NCBI GenBank assembly: GCA_021801705.1
Contig: JAJYXP010000044.1
Location: 116,697 to 180,696, forward strand
Source: Pseudomonadota bacterium
Lineage (GTDB): Bacteria > Pseudomonadota > Gammaproteobacteria > Burkholderiales > Sulfuricellaceae
DNA: 64,000 bases
Reading direction: 5' to 3'
Notes under the pieces: generated by a model
Database searches by the model: none
What the model was told of the DNA's origin: nothing
The model's input: the letters and a program-made list of their open reading frames with translations, nothing else
Part shown: positions 1 through 6,503 of the stretch, one piece after another
Position numbering within the stretch: the stretch's first letter is position 1
Layout: every line of letters starts with the position of its first letter
Made by a program: the position numbers and the translations under genes

Positions 1-882
1 CCGTATAAATGTCATTTCTGTCTTTACAACAAGATCGAGGGCGCTTCCCAGCGGCAGCGTGATCCGATCGAAGTCGCCAAAGAGGTGGAAGTCCTGAACA
101 AACAGTATGGCGTCAAGCGAATCTGGTTCACCGATGCCCAGTTTTGTTCGACCAAGCAAGGCGCCAAGCATGTCGAGCAAATTCTGGATGAACTGCTGGC
201 GAGGAAGACGGATATCAGTTGGTCGGGGTATATGCGGTTAAATGTTCTGACACCGGAGATCACGCGCAAGATGCTGGCAACCGGGATGGCCAGTCTCGAT
301 CTGTCTTTCACCGGAACGCAGGAAATTATTGACAACCTGACTCTGGGCTACAAGCTGGACCAGCAGATGGAAGCTTTCCGCATGTTCAGGGCTGACGGCT
401 ACACCAACCAGAAAATCAAATTGTACCTGCCTCTGAATGCACCGGGGGAAACCGTTGAGACGCTGCTGCAGACCATCGAGAAAATAAAGGAACTGTACGA
501 GCTGTTCGGCCGGGACAACGTACTGCCGTTCATTTTTTTCATCGGCGTCCAACCCGGCACGCCGATAGAGCGTCTGCTGATCAGTCACGGTTACCTGAAG
601 GCGGGCTACAATCCGCTCACCTTCAATCCGTTTATCATCAAAAAACTGCTCTACAATCCGAATCCGCTCGGTCGTATGATAGGCAGAGCCTATCTGGAAG
701 CGGTCAGATCGCTCGATTCGAGCAGCGAGTACATCGGCCGGGCCACCATGGAGATTCTCGAGCGGGAACTGATCAAGCCGGGCGTGGCGGCAGGCCTGCG
801 CGGGAAGTATCCTCTTCAGCTCAAGAAAGATCAGGTCGCCATGCCAGGTGTGTCCCCCTCGCCGGACAATGTTTGCGGGTAA
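1..882 (+). CDS. B12-binding-type radical SAM protein, 5' truncated by window edge
   Basis: The reading frame is open from base 1, so the gene starts outside the window; 293 residues remain. The first visible residues are PYKCHFC, which complete a CxxxCxxC iron-sulfur cluster motif if the base before the window ends a Cys codon, as in the common CPYKCHFC form. Downstream, WFTDAQF, a GMASLDLSFTGT segment and the LYLPLNAPGET stretch fit the TIM barrel of radical SAM enzymes of the MiaB/B12-binding type, where a SAM-derived radical does the chemistry. The N-terminal cobalamin domain, if present, is outside, and the substrate cannot be told. It ends 177 bases before the helicase start with no shared operon signal. 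Family call firm, specific function unknown. Confidence 0.8.
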   Translation, partial: PYKCHFCLYNKIEGASQRQRDPIEVAKEVEVLNKQYGVKRIWFTDAQFCSTKQGAKHVEQILDELLARKTDISWSGYMRLNVLTPEITRKMLATGMASLDLSFTGTQEIIDNLTLGYKLDQQMEAFRMFRADGYTNQKIKLYLPLNAPGETVETLLQTIEKIKELYELFGRDNVLPFIFFIGVQPGTPIERLLISHGYLKAGYNPLTFNPFIIKKLLYNPNPLGRMIGRAYLEAVRSLDSSSEYIGRATMEILERELIKPGVAAGLRGKYPLQLKKDQVAMPGVSPSPDNVCG

Positions 883-1059
883 GCCAAGCGGGGCCGTTAT
901 GGCAAAATGGCGCAACGGCCTGCGCTCTGTTAGAATGTCGTTTTGCGGCATTCGCTCCAAGTCTCCGTGCCGCTGCCCATCCGGGCTCTTCAAACCCTTT
1001 TCGTCTGCCTAAGACTGGCGCCTGCAAAGGCGACGGCCGATGTTATTTCCGGAGTTCTA

Positions 1060-2397
1060 ATGTCATTTTCCACTCTCGGCCTGTCCGATGAAATTGTCCG
1101 TGCCGTCACCGAACGCGGCTACACCGCCCCCACACCGATCCAGATGCAGGCGATTCCCGCCGTGCTTTCGGGCGGCGACCTGCTGGCCGGCGCGCAGACC
1201 GGCACCGGCAAGACCGCCGGCTTTACCCTGCCGATTTTGCACCGGCTATCCGACGCCAGCGTCAAGGGCCCGTCCAGCGGCCGCCCGCCGATCCGGGCGC
1301 TGATCCTCATCCCCACCCGTGAACTTGCTGCGCAGGTGGAGGAAAGCGTACGCGAGTACGGGAAGTATCTGAAACTGAATTCGATGACGATGATCGGCGG
1401 GGTCAATATCAATCCGCAAATCACGAAACTGAAAAGCCGCGTGGATATTCTGGTCGCCACCCCGGGGCGTCTGCTCGACCACGTTCAGCAGAAAACCGTC
1501 GACCTGTCTCACGTTGAGATCCTGGTGCTGGACGAAGCCGATCGCATGCTGGACATGGGTTTCATCCGCGACATCAAGAAGATTCTCGCGCTGCTGCCCA
1601 AGCACAGGCAGAACCTGCTGTTTTCCGCCACTTTCTCGGACGAGATCAAGGCGCTGGCAGACGGGCTTCTGAACAAGCCTGCGATGATCGAGGTGGCACG
1701 GCGCAACGCCACCGCCGACAATGTGGCGCACAAGGTCTACCCGGTGGATAGGGACAAGAAGCGCGCACTGCTCACGCACCTCATCAGGCAGCACAATTGG
1801 TCCCAGGTGCTGGTGTTCACCCGCACCAAGCACGGCGCCAACCAGTTGGCCGAACATCTGGTCAAAAACGACATCCCGGCGCTGGCGATCCACGGCAACA
1901 AGAGCCAGTCGGCACGGACTCGTGCCTTGAGCGAATTCAAGGACGGCAGCCTGCGGGTACTGGTCGCAACAGACATAGCCGCCCGCGGCATCGATGTCGT
2001 TGACTTGCCGCACGTGGTCAATTTCGAACTGCCCAACGTGCCGGAGGACTACGTCCACCGCATCGGACGTACCGGCCGCGCTGGCGCGTCAGGTGAAGCC
2101 GTATCGCTGGTGTGCGTCGATGAATACAAGCTGCTGGCGGATATCGAAAGGCTGCTCAAGCGGGAATTGCCAGAGGAAGTGGTTCCGGGTTTCGAGCCAG
2201 ACCGGAATGCCAAGCCCGAGCCGATCCAGAACGGACGCGGATCGATGGCCGGACGGGGCCGGCCCGCAGGCCGTTCCTCCCCCCGGTCTTCGGCACAGGG
2301 AGCGGCCAAACCCAGGACCGCGCCAGCAGGTACGGGTGGTGGCAATACTGGTGCGCGGCCGCCATCGCTGCACCGTTCCGGCGGACGCCATCGCTGA
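1060..2397 (+). CDS. rhlE: DEAD-box ATP-dependent RNA helicase, RhlE type (copy 1)
   Basis: A 445-residue RNA helicase that unwinds structured RNA with ATP in the cytoplasm. Motifs in order: Q motif PTPIQ (about residues 24-28), Walker [11 protein letters not shown] (43-52), [20 protein letters not shown], then in the second RecA domain [18 protein letters not shown] and [10 protein letters not shown]. The last 65 residues are a basic Gly/Pro/Ser/Arg-rich tail, as in RhlE proteins that use it to bind RNA. The start at 1060 is preferred over an in-frame ATG at 943 because GGAG lies just upstream and the protein then begins MSFSTLGL, matching the second copy at 39956 (MSFENLGL). Monocistronic by spacing. 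RhlE and DbpA/SrmB-type roles cannot be separated by eye. Confidence 0.9.
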   Translation: MSFSTLGLSDEIVRAVTERGYTAPTPIQMQAIPAVLSGGDLLAGAQTGTGKTAGFTLPILHRLSDASVKGPSSGRPPIRALILIPTRELAAQVEESVREYGKYLKLNSMTMIGGVNINPQITKLKSRVDILVATPGRLLDHVQQKTVDLSHVEILVLDEADRMLDMGFIRDIKKILALLPKHRQNLLFSATFSDEIKALADGLLNKPAMIEVARRNATADNVAHKVYPVDRDKKRALLTHLIRQHNWSQVLVFTRTKHGANQLAEHLVKNDIPALAIHGNKSQSARTRALSEFKDGSLRVLVATDIAARGIDVVDLPHVVNFELPNVPEDYVHRIGRTGRAGASGEAVSLVCVDEYKLLADIERLLKRELPEEVVPGFEPDRNAKPEPIQNGRGSMAGRGRPAGRSSPRSSAQGAAKPRTAPAGTGGGNTGARPPSLHRSGGRHR

Positions 2398-2412
2398 CTC
2401 AAAATCAAAGGG

Positions 2413-2467
2413 TAGAGTCCTGATGTAAAACTCGACTCTTTATGCCCCTGTATAAGGGGCGGATTGA
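2413..2467 (+). terminator. Two short hairpins after rhlE copy 1, possible terminator
   Basis: Two adjacent inverted repeats follow the helicase stop: AGAGTC pairing with GACTCT (about 2413-2440), then GCCCCT/AGGGGC around a short loop (about 2454-2468). Neither is followed by a long T run, so intrinsic termination is only possible, not shown. They sit between the end of the plus-strand helicase and the end of the minus-strand small gene, where termination would be useful for both. Confidence 0.3.
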
Positions 2468-2490
2468 CTGCCTCGGCACGCTGAATTCAC

Positions 2491-2760
2491 TCAACTGCCC
2501 AAACCTTTTTTCAGTAACTCCGCCACCACCTCGTTCAGTCCCATCTGGCGTTCTTGCGCCAGCAACTGAACCTGTTTCACCAGATCGCCATTCAGTTTGA
2601 CTGCGAAGGGCACCAGACCTAGCGCCTGGTCGAGCTTGCGCTGTTCGCGCCGGTCCAGGGCGGCGGGAGCCTCCTTGCCGAAACGTCCGGTCATGCCGGA
2701 TTGGTTGATCTGGCTCTTTATTTTCAACCCTATGTTCTTTTCCAGGTCGGTTCTCTTCAC
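2491..2760 (-). CDS. Small conserved-looking protein of unknown function (89 aa)
   Basis: I do not recognise the family with certainty. Starting at the GTG at 2760, which has AAGGA about nine bases upstream, it encodes 89 residues beginning VKRTDLEKNIG. The N-terminal half is basic and polar. The C-terminal part (FAVKLNGDLVKQVQLLAQERQMGLNEVVAELLKKGL) looks like a short strand followed by two helices, the shape of ribbon-helix-helix DNA-binding proteins, with amphipathic helices. A longer reading from ATG at 2820 would add 20 residues including two cysteines. It is convergent with the rhlE copy and stands alone. A transcription-factor or antitoxin-like role is a guess from fold shape only; no toxin partner is adjacent. 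Confidence 0.6.
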   Translation of the reverse strand: MKRTDLEKNIGLKIKSQINQSGMTGRFGKEAPAALDRREQRKLDQALGLVPFAVKLNGDLVKQVQLLAQERQMGLNEVVAELLKKGLGS

Positions 2761-2850
2761 GGCCTCATGTCCTTGTCGAATTAAGATGCTGCATTCTACG
2801 CAGTATTTGCTCAAGCCCATCCGGTAATTTTTCCCGGGATGGGGGCTGTT

Positions 2851-4107
2851 CTAAAGTGAAAGTGCTGGTGGCAAAGCGATCTTCTGGTCGACACTGTACT
2901 GGTAGTCGCGAAACACGTGCTCCGCGCTGAGGATCTGGTAACTGCCGTCCGCAAGGCGGTGTGTGGTGTCCTTGAGGCGGTAGGTGTAATGCCCGCAGGT
3001 CCAGCAGTTGAAGTTGCGCATATGGGTGCAAAGGCAGGTTTTGTCTTTCACCGAGATTTTCTTTGCCTTCGGGTGGGCTGCCACCTCGCGGTTATAAGCC
3101 TCGATGTAAGAACAATTGCCGGAGCCGTCGAGCAGGTAGCCGTAAGATTCACAGCCGGGGCGGATGCCCGAGCCGATAGCCGGGCTGCCTTTCAGCATGC
3201 GCATCGGATAGCCTGTAGGCGAAACGGTGTTGACCTCGATGTCGTCCTCGGTGGCTTTGATGTACTCCTGTATGATCTTCTCCGGCAGGCCGCACTCGCG
3301 CACCGCGGTGAAGCGCGTTGCCACCTGCACTGCCGCGGCGCCGCTTTCAAGGAAGGACACGGCATCGCTGCCGGTGAAAATTCCGCCGGCGGCAATAAGC
3401 GGAATATTCAATTTCTCTCTCTGCAAATACTGCAGAATCTCGACCATGATCGTGCGCAGATCGTATTTCGCCCAATCCATGTCGAAGCCGAGATGTCCGC
3501 CGGCCAGCGGCCCTTCGACCACGATGAAATCCGGCAGACGGTTGAGTTTGGCTGTCTTGCGCAGGAACAACTGTAGCGCCCGAAGCGAGGAGACAATGAT
3601 GCCGAGCTTGGCATCACGAAAACGCGGATGACCTTCCATCAACGCGAACGAGCCCAGATGGAGCCCGGCGCTCAGCGTGATGCCGTCAATGCCGGCATCA
3701 AGGGCTGTGCGCAGGCGTACGCGCAGCGTTTCGCGCGGCGCGTTCATTGTCAGCTTTTCCATGCAGTTGATGAAGATCATCCCTTCACCGCGCTTGGCCT
3801 CCATGGCTCGGCTGACGTGCATGCGCGTTGCCTCCGCGACCTGGCCGAGATCGAATTTCACCGCGGACTTGTCGGGGTTGTCGATGTTGTACTTGTACTG
3901 CTTGAGCTTCTCCTTGACGAAGTGCGTCTTGAAGCGCCGGTCGGTGACGGTCGGCAACATGGCGTCCGAGATGTGGCCGATGCCGCCAAGGCGCGCCGCC
4001 TCGAGCGCGAGCTCTGCGGTCGAGATGTCCACGCCCATCCCGCCAATAATGATCGGCACCAGTTCCTGTTTGCCGAAACGCAGGCGGAAATCATCTACAC
4101 ATTTCAT
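2851..4107 (-). CDS. Nitronate monooxygenase-like FMN-dependent oxidoreductase
   Basis: A 418-residue protein of the 2-nitropropane dioxygenase / nitronate monooxygenase family, TIM-barrel enzymes that bind FMN. Visible family features are the N-terminal PIIIGGMGVDIST and ARLGGIGHISDA segments, VVEGPLAGGHLGFD in the middle, and the phosphate-binding PLIAAGGIFTGSDAVSFLESGAAAVQVATRF near residues 245-275. The C-terminal 60 residues carry a cysteine-rich stretch (CLCTHMRNFNCWTCGHYTY) not needed for a simple nitronate monooxygenase; it could bind metal or a cluster. Some relatives act on other substrates (for example enoyl-ACP reductase FabK), so the substrate is unproven. It reads away from the following flagellar genes and has about 500 bases of free DNA upstream. 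Confidence 0.8.
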   Translation of the reverse strand: MKCVDDFRLRFGKQELVPIIIGGMGVDISTAELALEAARLGGIGHISDAMLPTVTDRRFKTHFVKEKLKQYKYNIDNPDKSAVKFDLGQVAEATRMHVSRAMEAKRGEGMIFINCMEKLTMNAPRETLRVRLRTALDAGIDGITLSAGLHLGSFALMEGHPRFRDAKLGIIVSSLRALQLFLRKTAKLNRLPDFIVVEGPLAGGHLGFDMDWAKYDLRTIMVEILQYLQREKLNIPLIAAGGIFTGSDAVSFLESGAAAVQVATRFTAVRECGLPEKIIQEYIKATEDDIEVNTVSPTGYPMRMLKGSPAIGSGIRPGCESYGYLLDGSGNCSYIEAYNREVAAHPKAKKISVKDKTCLCTHMRNFNCWTCGHYTYRLKDTTHRLADGSYQILSAEHVFRDYQYSVDQKIALPPALSL

Positions 4108-4604
4108 GGTTATCCTTCAAGTACCGCTGTCAGTTAAAACTATTGAGATCGTCTGGTCTCATGGCGCCCGGTCGCAGGCCTTTAACTTCAACGATATGTT
4201 TAAACATTAGTTGCTTGGCATGACTATATTACCTGTAAAACCGGCAAAGCCTGTCCTTACTCAGCCGCTTTATCGCTTCGATTCTTCTGCTCCGGCAGGC
4301 TCCTGGCTCCATTGTACTGTACGACTTGCTTATTAGTTGACTTGTGAGATTTGAAGGGCGGCCTCAAGCAAATCCAACCCGGTGCTAATAGCCAATCACC
4401 GTACCATTTGCAAAAAAACGTAGCAACTCCTTCCAGGCCATCCGTGCAGTTTATAAGTCAATGGAAAAATCCGTTGGCATTCTGGCTGTCGTGCATGGGT
4501 TCAAGCCCCGGTCAAATTTTTCCGGAGATAGGCTATTGTCTATCCTGTGCAAAACAGATGCGAAATGATATTGTATTAATTCATTTTTAATCCGGAACAA
4601 ACCT
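4108..4604. other. 497-base intergenic region, no convincing gene
   Basis: This stretch separates the minus-strand flavoprotein gene from the plus-strand flagellar genes, so it should hold two divergent promoters. It is AT-richer than its surroundings. A 79-codon ORF at 4351-4590 has no clear ribosome site and no recognisable protein pattern. There is a small imperfect hairpin (GATAG/CTATC, about 4532-4550) and a GGAAAAAT/ATTTTTCC pair around 4461-4522. A GGGTTCAAGCCCC string near 4496-4508 resembles a tRNA T-arm, but no acceptor or anticodon arm fits. Nothing else was seen. Confidence 0.5.
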
Positions 4605-4988
4605 TTGGAATCTTTTGTTATAACCTGGCGTGAATTGCTGATAGGTGTTGTGCTGGTGCTGGCGGTTTATATCGCCGAGATGCTATTGTTGATGCGTTCA
4701 TCCAAGACCCGCGGATGGCGGGTTTGGCAAAAAGGAGCTGAAGCAAATGCCAAAAGCCGCGAGTTGCAATCGCTGGAACTGGAGCTGGCCCGTTTGCACG
4801 ACCAGGTCACCAGACTCCAAGCCGAAGTGGATCAGTTGAAAGCCCAGCAGGTTACCGTGACGCCTTATACCCATGCTATTCAAATGGCGCAACAGGGTAT
4901 CGATGTGGGCGAGTTGGCGGAAAGTTGCGGTATTACGCGCGGCGAGGCGGAGTTGATCGTCGCATTGCACCGTAATCAGCCGTCATGA
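4605..4988 (+). CDS. DUF2802-type membrane-anchored coiled-coil protein
   Basis: A 127-residue protein starting at TTG (4605), with GGA eight bases upstream and no better in-frame ATG. Residues about 9-31 form one transmembrane helix (LLIGVVLVLAVYIAEMLLLM), followed by a coiled coil (LQSLELELARLHDQVTRLQ and onward, about 50-85) and a C-terminal helix-turn-helix-like segment (GIDVGELAESCGITRGEAELIVALH). This layout matches DUF2802 proteins, which often sit near flagellar or chemotaxis genes; molecular function is not established. Its stop overlaps the start of the FliK-like gene by four bases (ATGA), so the two are probably translationally coupled. Confidence 0.7.
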   Translation: MESFVITWRELLIGVVLVLAVYIAEMLLLMRSSKTRGWRVWQKGAEANAKSRELQSLELELARLHDQVTRLQAEVDQLKAQQVTVTPYTHAIQMAQQGIDVGELAESCGITRGEAELIVALHRNQPS

Positions 4989-6052
4989 TTCATAACGACG
5001 TCATCAATCAGCTGCAACTGCTGGTTAAAACATCTGCGCCACCCCTGGTCGAGGTTGCCAAGACTCCGCTGGAAGAGCCCCAATGGGTGCCCGGCCAGCG
5101 CCTGACTGCGTTGGTGGTGGCAACCCAGCCGAATGGGCGATTTCAGGTGATGATCGGCGAGCAGGTGCTGGACATGAATCTGCCGCGAAATACACAGCAA
5201 GGCGAAAATGTCGAACTGACTTTCGTGTCCAACCAGCCTCGGCTTACTTTCGTCCTTACCCGCGATCTGGCCGCTGCGGCGAGCAATAATCTTCCTGCGG
5301 AAGCCAAGCCTCAGGTTACGCTCAGTGATTCTGCCCGTTATCTGGGCGCTCTGCTGCAAAGGATTTCCGACCAGGCGGAAGGCGCAGCCTCGCCGCTAAG
5401 CAAGACGACACCGCTGCTTTCCTCCGCACCAGGCGATATCAAGGATCTTGCCGCCACCTTGCGTAATGCTTTGTCCCAGAGCGGCTTGTTTTACGAATCG
5501 CACCAGGCACAGTGGGTGGCCGGCGAGAGAAAGCTGGCGGATTTGATGCAGGAGCCCCAGGGCAAGCTCTCAACTATTTTTTCCGGGCGCGAAGCGGTGG
5601 CTGAAACCCCTTCCAGGATTGCGCCCGCCGCCGCGCAGACGGACGGGGTTTTGACGCAGAGCGCATTGAAGCTGCCGGTTCATGCCGAGGCCGTTTCACT
5701 GGTTCAGCAGCAACTCAATACGCTCGATTCGCGCCAGCTTGTTTGGCAGGGGGAGGTATGGCAAGGCCAGACTATGGAGTGGCGGGTGGATGAGAGGAAT
5801 GCGCGCGAGGGCGGCAACGGGGAAGAGGAAATGCCCCGCTGGCAGACCAGCCTGCGCTTGAAGTTGCCCAGCCTGGGAAATGTGCAAGCGACACTGGCCT
5901 TTATTCCGCAGGGCCTGCGCATCGACCTCCAGGCGGCGGATGAAGGTACTGCTGAAATCATGAAGGGTGCGCGGAGTGGCCTGATCAGTGCCATGGAGGC
6001 CTCCGGCCTGCATGTGCTGGGCATGTCGGTGGAACGGCATGAAAAAACCTGA
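4985..6052 (+). CDS. fliK: FliK-like flagellar hook-length control protein
   Basis: A 355-residue protein whose C-terminal 100 residues (WQTSLRLKLPSLGNVQATLA... EASGLHVLGMSVERHE) fit the Flg_hook domain of FliK, the part that interacts with FlhB to switch export from hook to filament subunits. The N-terminal region holds a compact domain (GQRLTALVVATQPNGRFQVMIGEQVLDMNLP) and a Pro/Gln/Ala-rich middle, as expected for the molecular ruler. It is shorter than many FliK proteins. The start ATG overlaps the DUF2802 stop, and its 3' end overlaps the FlhB-like gene by 14 bases. Such FliK-like plus FlhB-C pairs occur outside the main flagellar operons, so this may be a paralogue rather than the principal FliK. 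Confidence 0.75.
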   Translation: MIHNDVINQLQLLVKTSAPPLVEVAKTPLEEPQWVPGQRLTALVVATQPNGRFQVMIGEQVLDMNLPRNTQQGENVELTFVSNQPRLTFVLTRDLAAAASNNLPAEAKPQVTLSDSARYLGALLQRISDQAEGAASPLSKTTPLLSSAPGDIKDLAATLRNALSQSGLFYESHQAQWVAGERKLADLMQEPQGKLSTIFSGREAVAETPSRIAPAAAQTDGVLTQSALKLPVHAEAVSLVQQQLNTLDSRQLVWQGEVWQGQTMEWRVDERNAREGGNGEEEMPRWQTSLRLKLPSLGNVQATLAFIPQGLRIDLQAADEGTAEIMKGARSGLISAMEASGLHVLGMSVERHEKT

Positions 6053-6329
6053 TAACCCGCATCTTGCTGTTGCACTGGCATACAGTGCCGGAAAATCCGC
6101 GCCGCAGGTGGTGGCAAAGGGCCGCGGCTTGCTGGCGGAGGCGATTATCGAGCGTGCCAAGGATGCCGGCGTCTACGTGCACGAGTCGCCGGAACTGGTC
6201 TCGCTGTTGATGCAGGTGGATCTGGATCAGCATATTCCACCCGAACTCTACTTTGCGGTGGCTGAGTTGCTGGCCTGGATTTATCGATTGGAACAGGGCG
6301 ACGCCGGAGACGGCGCGCCGCCGGTTTAA
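6039..6329 (+). CDS. FlhB C-terminal-domain-like export switch protein
   Basis: A 96-residue protein starting at ATG 6039, inside the end of the FliK-like gene. It corresponds only to the cytoplasmic C-terminal domain of FlhB/YscU: PHLAVALAYSAGKSAPQVVAKGRGLLAEAIIERAKDAGVYVHESPELVSLLMQVDLDQHIPPELYFAVAELLAWIY follows the FlhB pattern of a beta strand, the K-GxG turn, and the P-x-L-Y-xAVAE-LAW-Y end. The autocleavage motif NPTH of full FlhB is reduced to NPH here, so self-cleavage as in FlhB is not expected. No membrane part is present. Probably a cytoplasmic partner in flagellar export that works with the neighbouring FliK-like protein; the exact role of these short FlhB homologues is unclear. 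Confidence 0.8.
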   Translation: MKKPDNPHLAVALAYSAGKSAPQVVAKGRGLLAEAIIERAKDAGVYVHESPELVSLLMQVDLDQHIPPELYFAVAELLAWIYRLEQGDAGDGAPPV

Positions 6330-6345
6330 CCTGAACGTCGCGTAG

Positions 6346-6462
6346 CGACACCTCGTCCCCCTCGCCCGTCTCGCCGGATTGAGCAGCTTTGCTGCCAATC
6401 CCGGCGGGGACACCCCTTGCGGGTGCAGGGAGGGCAGGGGTGAGGGGAACGGTCATGGCGAG
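6346..6462. repeat. GC-rich palindromic intergenic repeat (REP-like)
   Basis: Between convergent genes lies a block of nested inverted repeats. The core is a long hairpin: the arm at 6374-6387 (CCGGATTGAGCAGC) pairs, with one bulge, with 6391-6404 (GCTGCCAATCCCGG) around a TTT loop. A second hairpin CACCC/GGGTG follows at about 6411-6425. These are flanked by CCCCTCGCCC-type sequence on the left and GGGCAGGGGTGAGGGG on the right, which can pair over the whole unit. A related CCCTC/GAGGG-type block appears at 63300-63400. It could also stop transcription from either side. Confidence 0.55.
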
Positions 6463-6503
6463 CGCGACGATCATGATTTGTGGCGGCGCGATTGCCATGG
6501 CCG

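Noticed and set aside
4490..4515. T-arm-like GGGTTCAAGCCCC string suggesting a tRNA or attachment site
   Set aside because: No anticodon arm, D-arm or acceptor pairing could be built around it.
4351..4590. 79-codon plus-strand ORF
   Set aside because: No ribosome site, odd composition and no domain pattern; probably chance in an AT-rich gap.
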